From Oscillospiraceae bacterium (lineage in GTDB: Bacteria > Bacillota > Clostridia > Oscillospirales > CAG-272): a DNA stretch of 40,768 bases. Each line of letters opens with the position of its first letter. The stretch's first letter is position 1. The notes beneath the pieces were generated by a model. That model was not told where the DNA came from, searched no databases, and worked only from the letters and a program-made list of their open reading frames with translations. The stretch spans positions 1 through 40,768 of the forward strand of contig SVSA01000009.1 of NCBI GenBank assembly GCA_015064545.1, in the 5' to 3' direction. Both the position numbers and the translations under genes were made by a program. Positions 19,626-27,542 of this stretch are shown here, piece after piece.

Positions 19626-20492
19626 TTATCTCTTCTTGCGAGCAACGAAGGCTACGGCAAGGCCGCTGACGAGAACGAGAGCCAGAGCCGAGAGGATAGC
19701 ATTGTCGCCCTGCGGAGGAACGGGGGTGTTGTCCGAGGTAGAGGGAGCCTGGGTGGTAGGAGCCTGCGTAGCGGGAGCCTGAGTCTCAGGAGCCTGGGTC
19801 TCAGGAGCCTGGGTAGCAGGAGGAGTAGCAGCCTTCTGAGTAGCAGTCAACTCTACGGTGAAAATACGGAAACGGCTATAGTCAGTACCGCTTCTCCAAG
19901 TCAAGTTGAGAACCAGAGTAACATAAACATCCTGAGTCTCGCCCAGAGCGCTAACAGCAGCAGTCAGATCAAGGTCGACAGTACCGCCGGGCTTGGTCAA
20001 ATCGCTGGCAGCGGCAGCTTCGGTGCCACCATATACCTTAACGGGAGTCAAGGCAGAAAAGTCATAAGAACCATCATCAGCAGGAGCAAAGTCCTTGGTT
20101 ACATAAACGCCTACCTGGTAGAAGTTTCCACCACCAAATTGGTTGGTATGACCGTACAGAGCCAGAGCAAGGGTGTCGATGCAGTTTGCATCATCAGCAG
20201 AAACCTTATAGGTAACATAAGGCATCTTGATGCCGGCAGCAACGCCATTGTTCAGGTCGAACTTTGCGCCCTGTCTGTCAAGCGTGCAATCATCATTTAC
20301 TGTCAAGCAAACCGTGCTGTTCGTATCAACAATCTTGACATTGTAGGCATAAGCCGCGCCAAAATCGGTAGAACCGGCGGAAGAGGCAAGGTAGTCCGTT
20401 TTTACGTTCAGCGTGGCAGCGCTTGCGCTGATTGCCATAGCAGCCATCATCATGACTGCGAGAGCAAGACAAGCAATTCTTTTGAGTTTCAT
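19626..20492 (-). CDS. Secreted surface protein with Thr/Gln/Ala/Pro repeat linker and C-terminal TM anchor
   Basis: Signal peptide 'MKLKRIACLALAVMMMAAMAISASA'; linker 'TQAPETQAPETQAPATQAPTTQAP'; C-terminus 'PVPPQGDNAILSALALVLVSGLAVAFVARKKR'. RBS ggagg before the ATG at 20492. Confidence 0.82.
   Translation of the reverse strand: MKLKRIACLALAVMMMAAMAISASAATLNVKTDYLASSAGSTDFGAAYAYNVKIVDTNSTVCLTVNDDCTLDRQGAKFDLNNGVAAGIKMPYVTYKVSADDANCIDTLALALYGHTNQFGGGNFYQVGVYVTKDFAPADDGSYDFSALTPVKVYGGTEAAAASDLTKPGGTVDLDLTAAVSALGETQDVYVTLVLNLTWRSGTDYSRFRIFTVELTATQKAATPPATQAPETQAPETQAPATQAPTTQAPSTSDNTPVPPQGDNAILSALALVLVSGLAVAFVARKKR
19744..19818 (-). repeat. 15-bp tandem repeat (five units) encoding TQAPx
   Basis: ggagcctgggtggta/ggagcctgcgtagcg/ggagcctgagtctca/ggagcctgggtctca/ggagcctgggtagca. 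Confidence 0.85.
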
Positions 20493-20911
20493 TTGAATGT
20501 CCTCCAAACATTAATTTTTGCGCATTCAGTATGCGCTATTTGACGTTTTTTATGAGACCGAAGCAATATCCGTCACGCTCGCACATGCCTGTCCGATGGC
20601 GATAGATATTCCATTCGTAACTCATGGATGTATTTTATAATATTTTCTCGGTTTTTTCAACACAAATATGTGATACAAACATTCTAATTCGTGACATCAT
20701 AGAAAAAATGCGGCAACAAACTCAACATTTTTTGGTGTTTTCTATTTTATATTATAAAGCGATCTCGTGTAAGGCAAAGCAAACGTGCATCTCTTGGAGC
20801 TTTTGGCGCGTTTCCTTCGGTTCTTGAAGCCTTGCTCCTCCTTTTATCCCTTTCCATTCGATATCCCACACGGTAAGCCGCTTCTTTTTTTGCATTTTGT
20901 GACAATTATTC

Positions 20912-20941
20912 TTGACAAAGCACCTTTTTCTTTGCTATAAT
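20912..20941 (+). promoter_or_regulatory. sigmaA promoter for the AraC-family gene
   Basis: TTGACA, 18-bp spacer, TATAAT. Confidence 0.7.
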
Positions 20942-20982
20942 GTGATATAGACTTATATACCGTCCCCGAAAGGAGATGCCAT

Positions 20983-21840
20983 ATGTCGTTTCAAACCCCC
21001 GATCTGTTTGCCGCTCTGACCGGTTCCAGCCGTTATCTCAACTTCTGTCACGCCGGCCGCGATACCTGCGCTCCCGGCTACACCTACGGCCCCACCGTCC
21101 GTGCCTTCTATCTCATTCATTATGTCACCTCCGGAAAAGGCTCCTATAGCATTGGCGGCGTTTCGTATCCTGTCGAACGCGGACAGGCTTTTCTGATTCC
21201 CCCGAATGAGTCGACCATCTATTCCGCCGATGAAAAGGATCCGTGGAGCTATTCCTTCTTTGCCTTCGACGGCAAAATGGCAAAGGAGCTCGTCGATCGC
21301 ACCGGCTTCGCCGATAGCTATGTCCTCACGCTCAACGATGATTCGATCTGCGATATCATCCACGAAACTGCCGAGGCACTTAACGAGGGCAAGATCCTGA
21401 ATTCTGACATCTACGCGCTCGGCCGCCTCTTAGCCATGATTCGCTACTTCATCGACAGTAAGGGCGAAAGCCGTCATCAGGATAAGAACATGAATAACTA
21501 TGTTCTGCTCGCCTTGAACTATATCCAGTATAATTATTTCAACGAGATCACCGTCGCCTCGATTGCTGATATGCTTGCGATCAACCGCAGCTATTTCTTC
21601 CGCATCTTTAAGGCCGAAACCGGCCTCTCCCCCATCGAATATCTGAATAACTATCGGATTATGAAGGCTAAGCAGCTCCTCCTCGAGTCGACAATGCCCG
21701 TCTCTCAAATCGCGATCGCCTCCGGCTTTACCACCCCCTCTGCCTTCTATCGTATGTTTAACCTGAAGTTCGGAATGTCCCCCAGTCAGTACCGTAAAGA
21801 ATATAACAAAAACCCCTTCGATCAGCCCGGTTTCTGTTAA
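20983..21840 (+). CDS. AraC-family transcriptional regulator with N-terminal cupin-like sensor
   Basis: C-terminal double HTH 'ITVASIADMLAINRSYFFRIFKAETGLSPIEYLNNYRIMKAKQLLLESTMPVSQIAIASGFTTPSAFYRMFNLKFGMSPSQYRKEY'. Confidence 0.93.
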   Translation: MSFQTPDLFAALTGSSRYLNFCHAGRDTCAPGYTYGPTVRAFYLIHYVTSGKGSYSIGGVSYPVERGQAFLIPPNESTIYSADEKDPWSYSFFAFDGKMAKELVDRTGFADSYVLTLNDDSICDIIHETAEALNEGKILNSDIYALGRLLAMIRYFIDSKGESRHQDKNMNNYVLLALNYIQYNYFNEITVASIADMLAINRSYFFRIFKAETGLSPIEYLNNYRIMKAKQLLLESTMPVSQIAIASGFTTPSAFYRMFNLKFGMSPSQYRKEYNKNPFDQPGFC

Positions 21841-21866
21841 AATAGGGGATGCAATAACCTAACGCC

Positions 21867-21924
21867 GCAGGGCTCTGCCCTGCGTATTGAGGACGCGTTT
21901 CCCCCAAGGGGCGCTGCCCCTTGG
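21867..21924. repeat. Copy 1 of a 58-bp two-hairpin direct repeat
   Basis: GCAGGGC-TCT-GCCCTGC + GTATTGAGGACGCGTTTCCC + CCAAGGGGC-GCT-GCCCCTTGG; matched by the copy at 22094-22151. Confidence 0.9.
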
Positions 21925-21930
21925 AACCCT

Positions 21931-21955
21931 GCTCCTTTCTTTGAAAGAAAGGAGC
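21931..21955. repeat. Perfect stem-loop within the hairpin-rich intergenic element
   Basis: gctcctttctt-tga-aagaaaggagc. Confidence 0.8.
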
Positions 21956-22093
21956 AAAGAAGCGATATAGCCGAAAACTGCGTTTTCGGCAGGGATTTCT
22001 TGAGACTTCCCTGCAAAAAACGCAGTTTTTTGCTATTTCAAAAGTTTTTGAGGATTCTTAAGGGACTTTTTTCAAAAAGGCCCTTAAGCGGGT

Positions 22094-22151
22094 GCAGGGC
22101 AGAGCCCTGCGTATTGAGGACGCGTTTCCCCCAAGGGGCAGCGCCCCTTGG
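22094..22151. repeat. Copy 2 of the 58-bp two-hairpin direct repeat (loops flipped)
   Basis: GCAGGGC-AGA-GCCCTGC + GTATTGAGGACGCGTTTCCC + CCAAGGGGC-AGC-GCCCCTTGG. Confidence 0.9.
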
Positions 22152-22163
22152 GGAGAAAGCCCC

Positions 22164-22574
22164 CTATTCTCCCAAAAAAGTGCGCAGTGCTTCGATACTG
22201 CAAGCGCCGAAGGCAACGGCGCGTTCGGGGGAGAAGACGACGGGGCGTCCGAAATAGGTTGTTTCGAGCGAGACGGCGACGGCATCCTCGCAGGCATCCA
22301 TGATATAGCCCATCAGATCGGGGAGATTGCTATCCTCCGTCAGCTGCCAATGCCATGTCATAAGATCATGGCTGACCGCCGCGCCGTAATATCCGACGCG
22401 AACGTTATTGTCAAAGCAAAAGGTGAGGGTACGCCCTTGTGCGCCCACCACCGCAAAGCACCAGTAGAACCAGTCATGAGGTGTGTCGCGCAGCTCGGGC
22501 TTGAGAAAGACGGTATCGCCTTTTATCGAAAGCACCTCGGCATTGCCCCCCGGGAAGGAGGTCAGTATCCTCAT
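22164..22574 (-). CDS. Short protein resembling an M14 carboxypeptidase N-terminal domain joined to an M14 C-terminus, catalytic core absent
   Basis: 'DWFYWCFAVVGAQGRTLTFCFDNNVRVGYYGAAVSHDLMTWHW' resembles the M14 N-terminal domain; 'AVAVSLETTYFGRPVVFSPERAVAFGACSIEALRTFL' resembles an M14 C-terminus; no HxxE...H zinc site. Confidence 0.6.
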   Translation of the reverse strand: MRILTSFPGGNAEVLSIKGDTVFLKPELRDTPHDWFYWCFAVVGAQGRTLTFCFDNNVRVGYYGAAVSHDLMTWHWQLTEDSNLPDLMGYIMDACEDAVAVSLETTYFGRPVVFSPERAVAFGACSIEALRTFLGE

Positions 22575-22580
22575 CGTTTC

Positions 22581-23237
22581 TTAGGAAGCGGCGCCTGCCT
22601 CAACAAAGGATGCCCAGGTAAAGGAGCCGGAATTGGTATTGGTATACTGGATATAAACCGTATGCGTTCCGGCAGGAATTTCACACGGAACCGTAAATTC
22701 CTTGGCATAGCCGGCATCCCAGCCGCCGGTATACTTGATATCAAAGGTACAAACCGGCTCGCTGTTCTGATAATCGTCGATATAAACGGCAAGCGTGGTA
22801 TGAGTACCGTTACGGTTACCGTTCGAGAAGAAAATGGTCATGGCGCTGGCACCCTTGGAGAAATCCACATTCTCGAAATACACGATATCGTTCAGCGAGG
22901 AATAGCCGACACCGTTGCCGTCGACAAACTGGATCGGATTGCCGCTACCGCCGCCGGTGGCATTCGTGGAAGCATCGTCGATGAGCTTGACATTCTCGTC
23001 AACATAGACATAGACATAGGGCTCCACAACCGGCTCGGTGGTTTCGGGAGCCTCGGTGGTTACTTTTTCGGTATCGGTGGTATCCTGTTCGGTATTGGCC
23101 TCGGTATCGGACGTCGATTCGGAGCCGGTATTCGTCGGATCGGAGGTATTCGTGGTATTGGTATTATCTCCGCCGCAGGCTGTGAAAACAGCAAGCATCA
23201 TAGCAACAGTCAGAAGTAAAGCAAAAATCTTTTTCAT
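22581..23237 (-). CDS. Lipoprotein with a CBM6-like carbohydrate-binding domain
   Basis: Lipobox 'AVFTACGG'; Thr/Glu-rich linker; 'LAVYIDDYQNSEPVCTFDIKYTGGWDAGYAKEFTVPCEIPAGTHTVYIQYTNTNSGSFTWASFVE' fits a CBM6/35-type fold. Confidence 0.72.
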   Translation of the reverse strand: MKKIFALLLTVAMMLAVFTACGGDNTNTTNTSDPTNTGSESTSDTEANTEQDTTDTEKVTTEAPETTEPVVEPYVYVYVDENVKLIDDASTNATGGGSGNPIQFVDGNGVGYSSLNDIVYFENVDFSKGASAMTIFFSNGNRNGTHTTLAVYIDDYQNSEPVCTFDIKYTGGWDAGYAKEFTVPCEIPAGTHTVYIQYTNTNSGSFTWASFVEAGAAS

Positions 23238-23272
23238 AATCGTTTCCTTTCGTTTTGGTAAGACAGCGATAA

Positions 23273-23305
23273 GAAAACCGGGCGACCGATCGGTTGCCCG
23301 GTTTT
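23273..23305 (-). terminator. Intrinsic terminator after the solute-binding protein gene
   Basis: aaaaccgggcgaccgatcggttgcccggtttt stem-loop. Confidence 0.7.
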
Positions 23306-23318
23306 GTCGCATGAAGAA

Positions 23319-24812
23319 TTATTCTCCCTTGGCGTCAACAATCTTCTCGATCAGCTCAAGATATTCGGACATCTTGTTTTCAACGTCCGTACCGAGAACC
23401 TCAAGCAGAGAGGTATAAGCGGTATTACGAGCATGGAAGATATCTTTATTGGTATTCAGACGAGCTTCTTTTGCCCAGAGGTTGTTACCGAGGTCATAAG
23501 CAACGGTATCAAACAGGAGCTGGATCATTTCCGCATCGTTTTCGTCAGCGAGCTTGGTCTTCAGATAGGTCTCACGGTAAGCCTCGATAACCGTGCTGCG
23601 GGATTCATACGAGAGAACCTCAAGAAGGATACCGACATTGCCCATACGGCTGGTCGACAGCGTTCTCGGAACAACAGCTACGTTACAACCGATCGAGATG
23701 GAGTAGTACTGCTCCTGATCCTCGTCAAAGAGAGGCGCCGGGAGATAACCGGTCGAGAACGGAAGATCACGGGTGCCGTCAACCGAGCCGAGCATGCTAG
23801 CATAGAAGAGGGTGTTACCCGAATAGTACTGTTCCCAGTTCAGACCGCCATTGGGATAATCCGGTACGTTGTTATAATAGGGGTTAGCACCGGTATTGAT
23901 TTCCATAAGCTTGTCAAGAACATCAAGATTATGACCATCATCCAGCGCATAGTAGGGCATTCCGTCTTCGTCAACATCCACCAGACGGCCGCCGGCACCG
24001 GTCAGCAGCAGCGAGAAGATAACCTTGGAGGTAGCAACAAGACCGTGACCATCCTCATCCGAAACCACGTTGGCATCGCCGTCAAGGTTCTTATCAAAGT
24101 TCTTATCGATCTCGTACAGCTTATCGATGGTCCACTGCTTGTCGCGAACAAGCTGATAGAGATCGGGGGCATTCTGGAGATCGCCGTAAAGGTCCTTATT
24201 GTAAACGAGCGTGTGAATCTTACTGTACTGAGACAGCGAGAAGTCGCCGGTCGCGGCAAACTGTACGCCGCCGAGGTTAAAGGTTTCGTTGGCACCCTGG
24301 TTCCACCACGGAGCAGACAGATTCAGATACGGAACATCCTGCCAGTCGGTAATGCTTTCGAGGCAGGAACCGATCCATTCCTCGTAGCACATAGACATAT
24401 CAAAGGTATCGTCGTTAGCGGAAACCACCTGAACCAGCGTAGTGGAAGGAACTGCAACACCCTCAACATGAATGGTGCAGTCGTACATCGCCTCTACGCG
24501 GCGGTTACGCTTATAGATCTGAGAGTCAACCAGCTCGGTCTCCTCGGTATCCTCAGCGATATCCAGCGTCGAGCGCGAGTAACCCTGACCCTCGGCATAG
24601 TTCAGAATCGAGAAGATAAAGCCGTTCATCGAATCGGTCGGAACCTCGGGACGAAGGTCGGTCGTTTCCCCGTCTCCGGTTTCGTTCGGATCGCCGCCTG
24701 TCGTGACCGATCCGGTTTGATTGTTGTTCGTTGTGGGCGTCGTGGTACAAGCAGCAAATACGGCCAATACCATCGTGAGCACCAACAGAACAGTAAGAAT
24801 TCTCTTGTTCAT
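23319..24812 (-). CDS. Extracellular solute-binding lipoprotein (ABC sugar-type)
   Basis: Lipobox 'LAVFAACTT'; SBP-like features 'LYGDLQNAPDLYQLVRDKQWTIDKLYEI' and a type-1 SBP-like C-terminal half. Confidence 0.75.
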   Translation of the reverse strand: MNKRILTVLLVLTMVLAVFAACTTTPTTNNNQTGSVTTGGDPNETGDGETTDLRPEVPTDSMNGFIFSILNYAEGQGYSRSTLDIAEDTEETELVDSQIYKRNRRVEAMYDCTIHVEGVAVPSTTLVQVVSANDDTFDMSMCYEEWIGSCLESITDWQDVPYLNLSAPWWNQGANETFNLGGVQFAATGDFSLSQYSKIHTLVYNKDLYGDLQNAPDLYQLVRDKQWTIDKLYEIDKNFDKNLDGDANVVSDEDGHGLVATSKVIFSLLLTGAGGRLVDVDEDGMPYYALDDGHNLDVLDKLMEINTGANPYYNNVPDYPNGGLNWEQYYSGNTLFYASMLGSVDGTRDLPFSTGYLPAPLFDEDQEQYYSISIGCNVAVVPRTLSTSRMGNVGILLEVLSYESRSTVIEAYRETYLKTKLADENDAEMIQLLFDTVAYDLGNNLWAKEARLNTNKDIFHARNTAYTSLLEVLGTDVENKMSEYLELIEKIVDAKGE

Positions 24813-24909
24813 AAAAACCTCCTAAATGTATTTGGTTACGCCTTTCAGCGAAATTCGGTTATGCGTCACGGTCGGCCTTCCGACAGAAACGCCTTATAAC
24901 GCATTTTCA

Positions 24910-24938
24910 TTGTATCACAGAATCGGGCTTTTTTTCAA
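24910..24938 (-). promoter_or_regulatory. sigmaA promoter for the solute-binding protein gene
   Basis: Minus strand TTGAAA-17-TACAAT. Confidence 0.65.
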
Positions 24939-24997
24939 TCCCAATATGAGACTGTATTATTCTAAAATGTTGCTCGTTTTTTCGCCAATCTTTTCGC

Positions 24998-27271
24998 TCA
25001 TATCCGAATTTCATGTCCGTCCGGCAGATACAGCGTGGCAGTAATCCGACCGAGCAGCGCGCTCATACTGTCGGGAATCGTTACCTCCGGCTGACCGGGG
25101 CCGATACCGAGAATATTCTCAGCCACCAAGACAAGAGCGGCGGCCCCCCATGCGTGACAAGCCGAGGAAAAATGGCTGTATTCGCCGTCTTGGCTCCGTT
25201 TCGCCAGCCACCAATGCTCCCAGGTAGTCTCGGCCCCCGACGCCAGCATCGTCCGGTAACGCTCCAGGTACAGCTTAACGGCCAAATCGTCTCTTCCCAA
25301 GAGCTTCAGCGCCCGTCCGAGGAGAATCATCGAGTACACACTCACCTCAACCACACTCTCCACTCTTGTGACCGGGTCAAAGATGGCACGATCGATCGCC
25401 TTGGCACGTTCTCCGCGCTCAAATCCGATAATGGCAAGCGCGTTGACCGATTCCGAAACCGAATCCGACAGGACACCATCCTTTCGACAGTCGGCATAAC
25501 AGCCCTTGCTTTCATCCCACAGATTGGCACGAATCGCCTCGATCAAGCGGTCCTTTTTCGCGGTAAAGAAGGAAACCGCCTCGCGGTCCTCGGCAATCTC
25601 GGCCAAAAGAATAACCGCCGACATGGCCTCGACATAGAACACGTTGTGAAAGGTTATACAGCCGCCACGGTAAAAATCGCCCTGCTTTCCCTCACGATTC
25701 ATTCCCATGTCACAATAATTCCAGTACGGCAAATCGCAAAGCAGTCCTTCTTCATTCTCAAAAGCAGAGAACCAGCGGATCGCCTGAACAGCACCGGGAT
25801 AGACCTCGCAAATCAGATCGGTTTTACCGGTATAGCGATAATAATCAGCCAAGCCGCACAGCCATTGCAGACAATAGGTGGGGATCGGCGCCAAATTATG
25901 ATTGGCATCGGGATAGCGCGAGGCAGTCATACCCTGACAGTCCTGCGATTGGGCAAATTGCAGGAGCATCTTCTCGGTCATGGCCACATCGCCCGAATAA
26001 TAGTAATTCATGATCGCCTGATAACGGCCGTCGCCCATCCATTGCTGCTGCTCGCGGCTGGGTGAATCGAGATAGCCGTCCTGCAGACAGATTTCCAGCG
26101 TATGGGCGCTGATATCCCACAAGCGGTTCATTGACGCGTTCTCACAGGAGAAGGACGCCCGTTTATCAAACGGATATTCCCGTGTCCACACCGACACCCC
26201 CGTTACGGTCAGCGTTCCCTTGGCACGCAGCAGCAGTACCACATGGCGAAAGGCCTCGTATTGAAAGAAAACCGGCAGATAATTCTTTCCTTCACGCAAA
26301 ACAAAGCGGCTGAGCGGACGGTAGGCAACACCGTCATACTGCGGCTTGCCGTCAAACAGCGATTCGGCATACACAACATCAATGACATCGCCGTCCGAGC
26401 CCTCGGCCTCCACCACCAGCGTACCGACATAGATCTGCGCAAAATCGACCGTAATGGCACCAAAACGCCCCTCCTCGCCGACATAGGTATACGGAAAACC
26501 GCCCGTATACGCACGTAGCGGCATCGCGGCCAGCTCCTCCTTGACCGCCCAATGATGATGCGCTGCATCATACCCGGTAACGGCCTGTCCCGAGGCGGTG
26601 GAAACGATCCCCTCAGCAGGGACCAGGCGGCGCTTCAGCATGGCAATCGGGCGCTTGGCCAGATTCCAATACGGAGAATCGGTGGTCTTGCGGCAATGGC
26701 AGGTGCTCCAGGCGCTGTCATCATAACCAACAAGCTGCCAGCCATCCTCGTATTTCCGATTATCAAACGACTCCGATCGTCCCTTACAGCCATTGACGCG
26801 AGGGGCCGTCGGATCGTGCGCTGTCATCAGCGAACACAGCCACCCCTCGCCCGAGGAGAAGGCCTGTTTTGTACCGTTCACGGTAACTTTAACATCGGCA
26901 TAGAGCGCGGGTACGCGGCTGATTGACTGGCCGGTACCGTAGCCAAAATACAAAACCAAGGCGGCAATCACATTGTCGCCCTTCTGCAAATAGGGGGTAA
27001 TATCGATCTCATCGTAATATTGCCAACGGGGATCGCTCCGACAGGGGCCGGTGGCAACCTCGATGCCGTTAACATACAAGAGATAGCGCGAATCGGCAAA
27101 AATCTTCACCGTGGCATCCGAAAAGATCCCATCAAGCGTTACCGTGCGGCGGAAACGGCACCAGGCATCGCGAGGGACATCGTAATAGGTTTCTCGTTGG
27201 GACGGATGCCAAATGAGGGCGGCATCCGGCTTTTCATATGGCGGAAGCTTCCGTTCAAACCGACAATTCAT
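24998..27271 (-). CDS. GH78-family alpha-L-rhamnosidase-like protein (no signal peptide)
   Basis: 'FADSRYLLYVNGIEVATGPCRSDPRWQYYDEIDITPYL' N-terminal domain; (alpha/alpha)6 catalytic part 'LQDGYLDSPSREQQQWMGDGRYQAIMNYY'. Confidence 0.85.
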   Translation of the reverse strand: MNCRFERKLPPYEKPDAALIWHPSQRETYYDVPRDAWCRFRRTVTLDGIFSDATVKIFADSRYLLYVNGIEVATGPCRSDPRWQYYDEIDITPYLQKGDNVIAALVLYFGYGTGQSISRVPALYADVKVTVNGTKQAFSSGEGWLCSLMTAHDPTAPRVNGCKGRSESFDNRKYEDGWQLVGYDDSAWSTCHCRKTTDSPYWNLAKRPIAMLKRRLVPAEGIVSTASGQAVTGYDAAHHHWAVKEELAAMPLRAYTGGFPYTYVGEEGRFGAITVDFAQIYVGTLVVEAEGSDGDVIDVVYAESLFDGKPQYDGVAYRPLSRFVLREGKNYLPVFFQYEAFRHVVLLLRAKGTLTVTGVSVWTREYPFDKRASFSCENASMNRLWDISAHTLEICLQDGYLDSPSREQQQWMGDGRYQAIMNYYYSGDVAMTEKMLLQFAQSQDCQGMTASRYPDANHNLAPIPTYCLQWLCGLADYYRYTGKTDLICEVYPGAVQAIRWFSAFENEEGLLCDLPYWNYCDMGMNREGKQGDFYRGGCITFHNVFYVEAMSAVILLAEIAEDREAVSFFTAKKDRLIEAIRANLWDESKGCYADCRKDGVLSDSVSESVNALAIIGFERGERAKAIDRAIFDPVTRVESVVEVSVYSMILLGRALKLLGRDDLAVKLYLERYRTMLASGAETTWEHWWLAKRSQDGEYSHFSSACHAWGAAALVLVAENILGIGPGQPEVTIPDSMSALLGRITATLYLPDGHEIRI

Positions 27272-27320
27272 CGTTATTTTGCTCCTTTGCCTTCTGCTCG
27301 GGCATGGTTGATTTCGCCCC

Positions 27321-27350
27321 ATTATACCGCATTTTGCCCTATGCCGTCAA
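27321..27350 (-). promoter_or_regulatory. sigmaA promoter for the GH78 gene
   Basis: Minus strand TTGACG-18-TATAAT; lies upstream of ATG 27271, overlapping the longer track ORF, so the shorter CDS is preferred. Confidence 0.65.
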
Positions 27351-27471
27351 TTTTATGTCACAAATTGAATGATTCAAGTCGCAAGATAGTTATAATATCT
27401 AAAATTATAAAATTCAGATAGAATAGGTGCTATCGGGCAACAAATTAAGAACTCTATATCACAATATGATA

Positions 27472-27500
27472 TTGCGCTCCGTAGGTTTCTGTGTTACAAT
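27472..27500 (+). promoter_or_regulatory. sigmaA promoter for the GH27 gene
   Basis: TTGCGC-17-TACAAT. Confidence 0.55.
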
Positions 27501-27517
27501 TATGATGGATGATTATG

Positions 27518-27534
27518 ATGTGCCGTCGGCACAT
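27518..27534. promoter_or_regulatory. Perfect 17-nt dyad in the GH27 5' region (operator or 5'-UTR hairpin candidate)
   Basis: ATGTGCCG-T-CGGCACAT between the -10 element and the start codon. Confidence 0.5.
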
Positions 27535-27542
27535 AGGAAAGG

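Noticed and set aside
22092-23219. 375-aa plus-strand ORF spanning repeat copy 2 and the CBM-like gene
   Set aside because: Runs antisense through two supported minus-strand genes and into the repeat; no motif support.
23304-24899. 531-aa plus-strand ORF opposite the solute-binding protein
   Set aside because: Sense strand has lipobox, promoter and RBS; the antisense frame has none.
24895-24915. Possible cre (CcpA) site near the solute-binding protein promoter (TGAAAATGCGTTATAA)
   Set aside because: Does not fit the cre consensus at the central CG and the 3' half.
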